DNA from: Monocercomonoides exilis | Taxonomy: Eukaryota; Preaxostyla; Oxymonadida; Polymastigidae | Assembly (NCBI GenBank): GCA_001643675.2 | Contig: LSRY02000024.1 | Coordinates: 560,001-624,000 of the forward strand | Direction of reading: 5' to 3' | Length of the DNA: 64,000 bases | Shown here: piece after piece, positions 10,004 to 19,748 of the stretch | Numbering within the stretch: position 1 is the stretch's first letter | Layout of the letters: every line of letters begins with the position of its first letter | Program-made: the position numbers and the translations under genes | Notes under the pieces: generated by a model | What the model saw: only the letters and a program-made list of their open reading frames with translations | Told to the model about the DNA's origin: nothing | Database searches by the model: none

Positions 10004-11340
10004 AAGTGAATATTATTTTTTGTCTTGAAATTGAGAGGTTGTTGCATTTATCTGCACAGTTTTATTTGTTTGCTTTATTCTTTATTTTCCATTCGCTTGT
10101 GTTATATTTTATCAACTAAATATTTTTCACTTTTCATAATTCAAATGAAAGGTTTTATTTTTTTTGAAAAAACTTATAATTTATCACAATGACAAGTTAA
10201 ATCTTTCGTTGATGCATTTAAAAATGGAACTGTTTTTTTAACAGTTCATTGGGAATACAAAAAGTTGGGAAAAGGAAAAAAAGATTACAAATGAAGTTTT
10301 GAAGTTGGAGTACTTTGGTCTGCTTCGATAGAATTTTTATCTCTTTCAGTTATTTGCTCATTTCGCAAAATGCATTCGTTATAATATCAATCCATCAGAT
10401 GAATATTTGAACACAAGTCATACTTTCTGATTTTTAAAATTCATTTTTTGAGAAAACAAACAGCTTAGCTGATAAGCATAATCTTTATAAAATTAAATCT
10501 TATTTTGCATGTTAAAAATAAATTTGGAAAGTTAATCAATAAAATGAAAATTGCAAAAATAAGAATGGATTCATGAAAATTGATGAAATGATATATTAAA
10601 ATAGGATTGATCATACAGAAGGTCTGAAAAATAAAATTTTTACAAAAATTTACAATAAAATAAAACTAATTAAAATCCTCAAATCATAGAAGAGCTTCAA
10701 GTTGAAAAAAGACGCAAACAAGGCACTTTTATATAACACGCAACTAGAATAACTCTTGAAAAGTGCACTGTTCATGAAAAAATGAATATACACATCAATA
10801 AGAAAATAAACAGAAAATTTTATAAACAAAAATGAATCTGACAAAATGAATCAAATTAAAAAAATAAATAAATATAAAATAAAACATAATCTAATAAAAT
10901 CCTCACAAAAATCAAATGAAAGATATAAGATTAAGGAATTCGAGTTAAAAATTCGATCATGTGAAAGAAATACACAATAGTGAAATTTTTTGAAAGAAAG
11001 AGATTAAACATTGAATGATAATGAGATTTGATGAATACAAAAAGGAGCTTGTTTTTTTTCGTTAGAGTTTAGCAGCAGCAAAGAGAGAAAAATTGAAATG
11101 TTTAATTCATGTTAATGAACATACAAAAATACAATGTTGTTTTTCTCAAAAAACAATTCTTCATCCTTGTCAGTATCGTATCTCTTATCGTAAAAACGTA
11201 ATATTTTTCCTGAAATCAGAAAAAATTACATATCTCCTGCCTTGTTTACTTAAAATTGCTTTCCTTTTTTGAAATCCTAAAATATTTTTTATGATTTGAA
11301 ATTGCCATATTCTTGGATAACCCGTTCGAGATTGTTTGCC
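10004..11340. other. AT-rich intergenic region
   Basis: This lies between the 3' ends of the PB1 gene and the giant surface-protein gene. Reading frames here are short and made of Phe/Leu/Lys/Asn codons as expected by chance. I see no RNA gene or repeat. Confidence 0.5.
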
Positions 11341-14300
11341 TTATTCGTAGTCATCAATTATCTTTGACAAAGTATTCTTCACATCAGTTAATGAGGGTCT
11401 GTCATTTGGCTCATCCACCCACATCCTCTCTATCAAGTCAACAAATTCTTCTCCTTCGATTCCTTCTGCCAAAGGCCGCACCCCATCTCTCATCATTTCA
11501 TGTGCTTCTTCTGCATCGAATTCACTCAGTGGCACTTCTCCTGTTGTAGTTTCCAAAAGCATCAGTCCAAGTGTGAAAACAATAGCCTTTTCTATTCCAT
11601 AATTTCCCACTTCTGGTGCACTCCATCGCTTCGCTTCTTCCTTCTCCTTTTCATCCTTTATTTTTTCTGCTAAAACAAACATTTCATTATTTCCATCCTC
11701 AACAAAAATTGAATATGGACACAATTGTTTCCCCATCATTCCCACCCTTTCGTCTCCAACTGAAATCAAATGCTCAAACAGCTCTGCCACTGCCAAAACC
11801 ACCTCCTTCCCATCAACAACATTCATAGCTCTTGTTCCCAATGTGAAATCCCCCTCAACCGAATGAATCACAGAGTGCAATGTTTTCAGGTTCTTTTTCT
11901 CCTTCTCTCGAAATGGCTTTTTCGTTGAAATAACTTTGAATAAACGAGACATGGGAATTGCGTTTGATCTCAAATTCATTGAAGATAAAGCATATTCTTC
12001 ATATGATTGTAATCCTTTTTCATCAATTTCTTCGTCAATTTCTTCGTCAATTTCTTCGTCAATTTCTTCGTCAATTTCTTCAAACTGAAATAGCTCTTCC
12101 TCCTCAATAAGCTGCGGAATTTGAGTTGTCATTCCTTCAAGTAACGTTGCAGGCATATCGCTCATCTCAAAGTTCGATCCCTCCTGTGAGTCTCTCCTTT
12201 CATGCTCTTTTGATGTATATGAACTGTCTCTTTCATTTTCCTTCATCCTTTTTTCTGTTTCTGAAAGTCTCTTACGGAGCATCACAATTACTACAATAAA
12301 TACAACCATAAGAACCACAGCAATAACAACACATAGAATAAATGCAGTCAGACTCCACTCCGATTTGTTCTCTCCTTGTGTAACCTTTTCATTTCCATTT
12401 TCACTGCTTTCGCTCTTGTTCTTCAAAATAATCTGCTCCGTCGATAATGGTGAATCAGCATTTCCAAACAAAATTTTCACAGATATTTCTGTCTCATCTC
12501 CTGCTTTTCTGAAAAGCTCTGTATCAATCACCCCTACAACTGCATTTTCTGATTCAAAGTCCGATTCTTCGAAGTTGAATGTTTCAATCAATTCCTCTTC
12601 ACCTTCTTTGAATAAGATGGAAAATGACAAGTTGCAAGGTAGTAGAAGCGATCCTTCAAATCGGAGGTTTGTATTTGTTCCATTCTCTTCGCTTTTCACG
12701 TTTTTCAGCACAGGAATGAACAACGAAGATGGCCTCTGCTCGGTTATTCCAGACAGTGCGCAGCCATTGTCAAGAATCCACAGAGATGAATTTGATAAGA
12801 CTCCGTCCCCTCCTTTCAAGCTCACGACGCTCAGTGATCCTGAATCCGAGCAGAAAATATTTCTTCGTGCCGAAGGATAGTTTGGAATAAAAGGGTTGTT
12901 ATCCGCAAACTCATCCTTTTCGACTTTCACACTTCCTCCGCTAACAGACATCCCTCCTTCTGAGGATTCCGATAGTGTTGAATCTCTCACAATTGCGTTA
13001 CTCTTGTTCAGATACAAAACAGAACCATTCCAATAGCACAGCTCATTTCCATCTCTTTCCAAACCTCTGCTTCTGTAATTTTTGTTCTTCAGGTTTCTCT
13101 CATTTTTCTTCCCCACAAGCGAGCACGAACTGATAAGCACATTTTCGCACGCGCTACACGAAACCGCCTTTTCTTTCCCTGTAATCATATGATATCCGCA
13201 AAATGAACAGTTTTGAAGATGAATTTTTGATTTACACAAGTCACAAGATATTCCGTATGTGCCTTCTTCTTTGCTGATATTCTTAACAACCACCAAAGAA
13301 ACATTTGCATCTCCGTTTTCTAATTTATGCATGTACATCCAGCTTCCAACTTTCAAGCTCACCTCCTCTATTTCGTTCTTTTCCACGTGAACATTCTTAC
13401 ATTCACTGCACTCAATTATATTTGCTTCTGCATCCACTTTTGCAAATTTCACATCTGTCAAGCTCACTTCTTCGACTCCTTCAAAAATGAACATTGAGAA
13501 ATGAATCAAGATCATACAAACTTCGCAACGTTTAATTTCAACATTTCCACCTTCTTCTCTCACGAGGCAAAAAGGAATATCTGCATTGTTATTTGTATTT
13601 GAGCATTCGCTTTGGCAGAATTTCATTGAAAGCAATTTCAGCTTTCCTCCCTTTCCATGGATCAAACATTCGTGCTGACTTTTCAGATTTTCTCCAAATC
13701 GAAAGTGAATTCCTTCAAAAGCAACGCTTGCTTCAGCTGATATCAAATCGGTCATTTCCCCTTCGATCTTTCCATCAATCTCAACATCCGCACTTCCATC
13801 AATGCCAAATGCCTTGACAATCACTTTCTCCAATTTCACATCCTCCTTCAAACTCGTTTTCTGCTTCACAACTATCTGCGAATATTCACTTGAAAAAGCA
13901 TGTCGTGCTCCTTCGCTCAAAGATGCACATGGAATAATGGAATTCCCGCATTGTCTTGAATCCGAACTGTTTTCCATCAAACTAGACACAAATATTACCT
14001 CGTTTCGATACTCTGTAATTTTTAACAGCAGATCTTCTTCATTCTCATAGCATTCTTCCTCGCAACCCCATATTGCCAATTCCTTTACGAATGGTGCTTC
14101 AAAATCCAAGTCAAACTGCTCTTCTCCAATTTGTACTCCAACATTTTGACAGCTTACATAAATATCTCTCCCGCGATAAGCTTTGTTCCCAAGTAATATT
14201 ACTCTCGATACTAAAAACGGTAATTTCGTTAAATTTTCATAACCCCCTTTCAAATATATTCCTCCTCCTCTTCCAATTGATGCGCAATAGCATTTCAATA

Positions 14301-17300
14301 TTGCAGAATCCACACACTCCATTTTCCCTGCTTCGCTCAGAAGGAATAGCATTCCTCCCCCTTTCCTTGATAAGCTTGACCCACACTCTTCAATTGTGGA
14401 GTTCTCTATTCTCATTCTAACTTCAGTTCTGCATTGATGCTCAACAATAGATGGACATTCTGCTCCATTTTGCTCAATCCTTTCTATTATACTCCCGACA
14501 ACTTTCACATTCCACTCATTCTCTTTGCTTCTATCAATCTGCACCTCCTCTTGTTCCTCCTTAATAACAATTCCGCTTTTCATTTCCAGAGTTATATTTT
14601 TGATAGACGAATTGAAAAGCTCAACTATTGCATTTGGCGTAAGAACAAACAGTTCTTTCCGTGCATCAAGATCAATTATTCTTGAGCTATCAATTTCAAT
14701 TGATCCAGAAAATGCTTTAATCAGCACATAGCAAATTCGATGACTTTCATTGCTTCCAGATACAAAACTGCTCCCATTTAACTTCAAAATTCCATCGTTT
14801 GCGTCAACAAAAATAAGTGTATCTGCTCGATTATCAAAATCAGTGGGAATTTGCATTTCCATATTTTCAAATGTTGCATTTCCACAGCACTTAATAACAT
14901 CAAATTCAGATCCACTCATTTCTGATGAAAACAAAATAATTCCTTCGCTTCCATCTGTCGGTCGAACTATTATCGTTCCTTCCAGAATCACTTCCTTCCT
15001 CGTGTTGGCATAGCCTTTTACAATCATAGCCTTTTCTGCCTCTTTTTCTGCCCTTTTAAGCGCTTGCTCAATTGTTGCACATGGATATTCTTCGAAACCA
15101 CATACAGAAAAATCACCGCTGTCCATCCCTCCAACGAAAACCTCTGTTGATAAATTTGACCAAAAATATAAAACAAGTGGAATTAAATAATTCGATCCTG
15201 TTGTTCCTCTCTCCCATCCACACAAGCTCGTAGTGTCTTTCACATCAAAAGAGAATCCCAGACTCCTCGGATTGATCACTCGCAAAAGATCTTCTGAACT
15301 CACAAGCACATACTCCCCATCTTTAGCTGTGCATCCTTCAAATCTTACATCTTTCATCGCAAATTCATCAGTGTTTCCTTCCAACTGTAAAAATATCCCC
15401 CCGCCATGCCCAAAATTCCCATTTCCCCTATCCGCTGCTCTGCAGTTCTTCAGTACAGCCTCACTCAATCTTCCTGAATCAACAACGAGTTGTGATCCTT
15501 CCTTCATCCTAATCCAAAACCCTCCTCCGTTTCCATTGTCGCACGCACAATTCTCAACTCTCACCCCTTCCATATCAAGCGTCCCTCCTTCCTCCATAAT
15601 GCATTCCACTGCTCCTCCATTCTTTTGAAAACCACTAAATCCCCGTATACTACTTTCCATAATGGTGATATCCTTTGAGTTAGTTGCACATAACATGCAA
15701 AAAGACGCAATATTACCTGACTGCCTCACATTATCCCCGTAAAAATCACATCGATTCAAGCAAATAGACGCTCCGTTCCCAACCTTGATAACCTCCCCAT
15801 CTGCAACTGATGTAACATGTGATATTACAAATCTATTAATCATTCCTAGTGTATCAGTCCCTTCTAGAAAAATAAACGGGCGACCTGCAAGTGTTAGGGA
15901 CCACATAGAAAAATACGAAATTGTGAGCTTCCCTTGAATTGCTTCCACAAATTCACACAAAAGCTCAGCTCCTGCTTCCTCCTGATCAGCAGAGCAGCTT
16001 TCCAAATAGAGCTCCGATAATACCAATGAAATAACAGCCCTATGAGCTTCCATTCTTGAGGGAAGCAAGAATAACAATTTGCTCATTTTTGTTTCAATCC
16101 CAACCTCAATCAATGATTGTTGCATTCCATTAATATCATCTCTGATAATCATTCCACTTTCTTCATTTCCACCTTGTATTGTACTTTTGCCTGTCAATAA
16201 AGTTAATTCATCGTCCATCAATATCATTCCTCTAACTGAAATCTTTTTTCCCTCTTCTTGCTTCATTAAAGAATGCTTCAGAGTCAGGCAGGGAAACTCA
16301 TCAAATCCACAGTGAGAATGATCAAATGCATCATCGTTGCTCACAACAATCTCTTCTGGCAAAGGAATCAAATAAACGCACAACGGTATGAAGACGCTCT
16401 CATTCGCTCCATCAAATCCGCGTATCTTATACATGGTTTCGTTCGAAGCTCCAAGAGCAGTTATTCTCCCCCTTTTTGCTGTTGACTCAAGGTCACTTGA
16501 ATGCACAAATAAATCACTCCCCCACTTGGCTTCATTCCTGCTGAATGCTACGTTTCTAATATTAATTGCATCTACTTCCGCTATCTTCAAAAACAGACCT
16601 CCACCACTCCCTGAAGTTGTTGAAGCAAAGCAGCTCGTAACCTCTCCTTCACGTAACTCCATCATTCCTCCGTTCCAAACATCCATCTCTATAGCACCTC
16701 CTTTTCTTGATTTTGAACACCCACATCTCTCAATTGTGCAATTTATAATATCAAGATAACTTGAATTGCCTCTCAAAGTCGCAAGCGAGCTTCCGTCCGA
16801 TAATCTTACAACATCACTGAACTTGCAGTCAATCAATAATAAATCTGAAGGAACATTTGAAGAAATTATAATCAAACTTGTGCAACTTATAGTTCGATCC
16901 CATATCACTTTTTCCATATATATGTGTCCTTCGCATATTTTTACGAGTTCAGTTTGAATTAGAGAATCTTCAGAATGTCTCAAATTCATTGATACATTCG
17001 TTCTTCTCAAGTGAATACATCCTTTTCTTTTCACTTCAAACAATCTTGAATTTTGCCCTTTAATCATTGAGGAATTATGAACCACTTTCAGATCTTGCAT
17101 TTGTACCATTCCTCCATCAGCAGCCAAAAGGCAACAACCATTTTGTTCAAATCTCGTTTCGATAGTTGATCCAGAAGGAGAAATACCTTTCAAATAAACG
17201 CTCATATTTTCAATATGCACTCCTTTTGCTTCCAAGACCACTCCTTCAAGCACCCTCATTTCGTTAACATATTCAGAAATCAGTTGAGTCAAGCAATGAC

Positions 17301-18951
17301 TAATTGTCAGACATGCAAAAGTCTCGTTAATTCCACAGCTGAAAGAATCCTTCGCTTGGTTCTGAGTTGTTTTCGAGGAAACAAATCTGCATCCTCCTCT
17401 TCCATCATACAATTGATTACTTTTATCTCCTCCATTGTAGTAACTTTTATTCCGATATGTTGAATAACACTTTTCAAGTTCAACACTCGAACTGCTTCCC
17501 TCAGCATAAATATCTTTTCCTTGAGAGCAATTGTTATTATGAAAAAAGCAAAACGAGAATTGTGCAACTCTGCATTCCGACATGTGCAACATAACGCCAC
17601 CTCCATACGTATTTGCCGCACAACCACAAAATCTGCAGTTCTGAATGAAAACTCCAGCATATTGAATACGGTTAATCAAACCACCTCCATAGCTTGAAGA
17701 ATAGTTCCCACTGCAATTTACAAAGGCACAATCAACTAAAATATCATTTTCATGGGAAATATTACCAGAATAATAAATGTAGACACCACCACCTTCGCGT
17801 CTTGCAAATCCGTTTTCAAAAAGGCAATTTTCCATTGATTCTCTATTACATATCCTGTACAGGGATATGATTCCTCCTCTGTATCCCGATGAAGTGTCGC
17901 AGCAACAGTTTCTGAAAGTTGAATGCCTCACTGTACTTTCTCCTATGTTCATTGCAAAAATTGCTCCCCCTTCAGAAACAGCCTTACAGCTTTCAAAGGT
18001 TGAATTTTCAACAGTTAGAGTTGCATTCGAATTATCATGTATATAAATTGATCCTCCAAGATCGCCCAAGCATCCAATCCATTCGGAATTCATAAACTTT
18101 CGTGTTGTTGTTGTTGATACCCTGTCCGTGTTTTTTTCTTTAATATTCGCCCTTTTGTTAAAAATGAAAGTACAATTGTTGCATGCAAAGATTAGAGAGC
18201 CCTTTGTTACGCTCACAATTCCTCCTTCAAGTACATTCTCACAATGTCTAACAAAGCAATTTTCCATTTTACTTGTTTCTGAAGAAGCCACTAATTCAAA
18301 TTGCGAGCTTGTGCAACGTTTTTGAGTTATATTCCAAAAATGGCAATTATTCATTTGTTCCAGTGAGCATGAATCACTTAAAAATATGCCAAATGATTGT
18401 TGAACGACCCAGTTTGCCAAGGATATGGTGTCAAACATCAATTTAGAATTGCTTCCCAATGTTTCGATCAAAGGAGAGATCAAAGGAGATGAGCGACAAG
18501 ACAAGCTAAGATTACTGATCGCAACACAACTCTCAAATAATCTAATTGGTGACCCAGTGCTGAAACAATGAATTGAGCACATATTTAAGTTAATTTTCGA
18601 GGACAAATTGCTGCACACGAATTTTTGGACTGGTGAATTCCGAATAAAAGAAGTGAACCAAAATGAAGAAGATGAATTTGATATAACAAAGAAAGAATTC
18701 ACAACCGGTTTCTTTAGGTTGAATGAAGACAAATGGTTTTGATAGAATTTAAATTTGTGTGAAAATTTTTGGCCATCATTTTCTCTGAAGATTATTGGGT
18801 TAGCTCTGTATTGATTTTCGTGTTCGCTATAAAAAATGAATTTGGATGCATCCAAGTCGTTACTCAATGGATGTAAACTACATTCCGTTAAACAAAAGAT
18901 ATAAATGCATGCATAGAGATGCATTTCAAACATTAAAATATTCAATAACAT
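11341..18951 (-). CDS. Giant beta-helix surface protein with transmembrane span and degenerate kinase tail
   Basis: One uninterrupted minus-strand exon encodes about 2536 residues from the preferred ATG at 18951, or 2578 from the first ATG at 19077. The preferred start gives a signal-peptide-like leader (MLLNILMFEMHLYACIYIFC). The long ectodomain is full of short beta-strand turns with GG and Asn ladders (GGSIYIHDNSNATLTVENST, SEGGAIFAMNIGESTVRHST), typical of right-handed parallel beta-helices. Four Cys motifs of the form CG-x5-C-x-T/S-[LI] recur about 1.1 kb apart and mark repeated modules. A single strong membrane helix lies at 12275-12355 (FILCVVIAVVLMVVFIVVIV), followed by basic residues. 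The cytoplasmic tail, about 11344-11955, resembles a protein-kinase C-lobe (RWSAPEVGNYGIEKAIVFTL, then MWVDEPNDRPSLTDVKNTLS), but I see no HRD or DFG motif, so it is probably a pseudokinase. Likely a type I plasma-membrane receptor or adhesin; ligand unknown. Confidence 0.85.
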   Translation of the reverse strand: MLLNILMFEMHLYACIYIFCLTECSLHPLSNDLDASKFIFYSEHENQYRANPIIFRENDGQKFSHKFKFYQNHLSSFNLKKPVVNSFFVISNSSSSFWFTSFIRNSPVQKFVCSNLSSKINLNMCSIHCFSTGSPIRLFESCVAISNLSLSCRSSPLISPLIETLGSNSKLMFDTISLANWVVQQSFGIFLSDSCSLEQMNNCHFWNITQKRCTSSQFELVASSETSKMENCFVRHCENVLEGGIVSVTKGSLIFACNNCTFIFNKRANIKEKNTDRVSTTTTRKFMNSEWIGCLGDLGGSIYIHDNSNATLTVENSTFESCKAVSEGGAIFAMNIGESTVRHSTFRNCCCDTSSGYRGGIISLYRICNRESMENCLFENGFARREGGGVYIYYSGNISHENDILVDCAFVNCSGNYSSSYGGGLINRIQYAGVFIQNCRFCGCAANTYGGGVMLHMSECRVAQFSFCFFHNNNCSQGKDIYAEGSSSSVELEKCYSTYRNKSYYNGGDKSNQLYDGRGGCRFVSSKTTQNQAKDSFSCGINETFACLTISHCLTQLISEYVNEMRVLEGVVLEAKGVHIENMSVYLKGISPSGSTIETRFEQNGCCLLAADGGMVQMQDLKVVHNSSMIKGQNSRLFEVKRKGCIHLRRTNVSMNLRHSEDSLIQTELVKICEGHIYMEKVIWDRTISCTSLIIISSNVPSDLLLIDCKFSDVVRLSDGSSLATLRGNSSYLDIINCTIERCGCSKSRKGGAIEMDVWNGGMMELREGEVTSCFASTTSGSGGGLFLKIAEVDAINIRNVAFSRNEAKWGSDLFVHSSDLESTAKRGRITALGASNETMYKIRGFDGANESVFIPLCVYLIPLPEEIVVSNDDAFDHSHCGFDEFPCLTLKHSLMKQEEGKKISVRGMILMDDELTLLTGKSTIQGGNEESGMIIRDDINGMQQSLIEVGIETKMSKLLFLLPSRMEAHRAVISLVLSELYLESCSADQEEAGAELLCEFVEAIQGKLTISYFSMWSLTLAGRPFIFLEGTDTLGMINRFVISHVTSVADGEVIKVGNGASICLNRCDFYGDNVRQSGNIASFCMLCATNSKDITIMESSIRGFSGFQKNGGAVECIMEEGGTLDMEGVRVENCACDNGNGGGFWIRMKEGSQLVVDSGRLSEAVLKNCRAADRGNGNFGHGGGIFLQLEGNTDEFAMKDVRFEGCTAKDGEYVLVSSEDLLRVINPRSLGFSFDVKDTTSLCGWERGTTGSNYLIPLVLYFWSNLSTEVFVGGMDSGDFSVCGFEEYPCATIEQALKRAEKEAEKAMIVKGYANTRKEVILEGTIIVRPTDGSEGIILFSSEMSGSEFDVIKCCGNATFENMEMQIPTDFDNRADTLIFVDANDGILKLNGSSFVSGSNESHRICYVLIKAFSGSIEIDSSRIIDLDARKELFVLTPNAIVELFNSSIKNITLEMKSGIVIKEEQEEVQIDRSKENEWNVKVVGSIIERIEQNGAECPSIVEHQCRTEVRMRIENSTIEECGSSLSRKGGGMLFLLSEAGKMECVDSAILKCYCASIGRGGGIYLKGGYENLTKLPFLVSRVILLGNKAYRGRDIYVSCQNVGVQIGEEQFDLDFEAPFVKELAIWGCEEECYENEEDLLLKITEYRNEVIFVSSLMENSSDSRQCGNSIIPCASLSEGARHAFSSEYSQIVVKQKTSLKEDVKLEKVIVKAFGIDGSADVEIDGKIEGEMTDLISAEASVAFEGIHFRFGENLKSQHECLIHGKGGKLKLLSMKFCQSECSNTNNNADIPFCLVREEGGNVEIKRCEVCMILIHFSMFIFEGVEEVSLTDVKFAKVDAEANIIECSECKNVHVEKNEIEEVSLKVGSWMYMHKLENGDANVSLVVVKNISKEEGTYGISCDLCKSKIHLQNCSFCGYHMITGKEKAVSCSACENVLISSCSLVGKKNERNLKNKNYRSRGLERDGNELCYWNGSVLYLNKSNAIVRDSTLSESSEGGMSVSGGSVKVEKDEFADNNPFIPNYPSARRNIFCSDSGSLSVVSLKGGDGVLSNSSLWILDNGCALSGITEQRPSSLFIPVLKNVKSEENGTNTNLRFEGSLLLPCNLSFSILFKEGEEELIETFNFEESDFESENAVVGVIDTELFRKAGDETEISVKILFGNADSPLSTEQIILKNKSESSENGNEKVTQGENKSEWSLTAFILCVVIAVVLMVVFIVVIVMLRKRLSETEKRMKENERDSSYTSKEHERRDSQEGSNFEMSDMPATLLEGMTTQIPQLIEEEELFQFEEIDEEIDEEIDEEIDEEIDEKGLQSYEEYALSSMNLRSNAIPMSRLFKVISTKKPFREKEKKNLKTLHSVIHSVEGDFTLGTRAMNVVDGKEVVLAVAELFEHLISVGDERVGMMGKQLCPYSIFVEDGNNEMFVLAEKIKDEKEKEEAKRWSAPEVGNYGIEKAIVFTLGLMLLETTTGEVPLSEFDAEEAHEMMRDGVRPLAEGIEGEEFVDLIERMWVDEPNDRPSLTDVKNTLSKIIDDYE
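12023..12082 (-). repeat. 12-bp tandem repeat coding EEID x5
   Basis: Five copies of TCAATTTCTTCG (plus-strand reading, last copy ending CA) encode a Glu-Glu-Ile-Asp repeat in the cytoplasmic tail between the membrane helix and the kinase-like domain. It is a likely length-variable acidic linker. Confidence 0.92.
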
Positions 18952-19077
18952 GCAAAATTGAAGCTTTATGACAAGATGCCGAAAGAATAATTTATTATGG
19001 CAAATGTAATTTTTATAAAAAACAAAGAGATTTGAAAGAAAAATAAATGAGAATTTTTTATTAATATAATTTAACAT

Positions 19078-19748
19078 GTTTCACTTTGTGACAATTGACA
19101 GACAAAATTGGTTTCCTGACGGACTGAGAGAGAATTTTTATGTCAGAACCTCAATTGTGAAAACAAAAATTTTTGATGCTTATATTGTTATATATTTATA
19201 CAAACACGCAAAGAATAAAAATATTATTTTCAAAAAGGATATAGGCAAAAATAAACATCTTAGTCACATGCCTTCTGACGTGAACATTTTTCGAGTGACG
19301 TGACGTGACAGGAAAAAATATCATTTACTCATTTAAAATATAAATTTAGAAATTTAAAAATAGAAATGCAAAGAAAAATTGATATATATTTTAATTTTAT
19401 TTAATATAATTTAGTGTGTCAAAACAATATTAATTTTTTTTTTTTTTTTTTGTTGTTCATGATATATTCAACAAAATGAACAATTGGTTGTGTCGCGATC
19501 TTTTTTTTGTGGTATAAATACCACGTCACTGACGTCACTGTCTGTCACTGATATTATAAAACTCAATGTCATTTTTTAAAATGGTTGTGTTTTTCAAATG
19601 AAAAATAGTAATTTGAAAAGTTACTGATTCTCCAAAGTCAAACAATAATTTGTATGTAAATTTATTTTTTAATTATTCAATTTTTGACACGACTTTTTTT
19701 CATTCATTTGAATTTCAAAAGCCTAATCCTTTTTTGAAATGTATTTAA
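19078..19748. promoter_or_regulatory. Upstream region with TGACGT cluster and TATA-containing palindrome
   Basis: The 5' flank of the surface-protein gene carries two clusters of TGACGT/ACGTCA motifs. One lies at about 19276-19312 (GTGACGTGACGTGACA). The other, at about 19520-19552, has a full TGACGTCA palindrome. A perfect 7-bp palindrome GTGGTAT-AA-ATACCAC, enclosing TATAAATA, sits directly before the second cluster. TGACGTCA is the classical CRE/ATF bZIP site in other eukaryotes. Use as a promoter here is inference; the inverted arrangement could also be the ends of a small decayed element. Confidence 0.4.
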
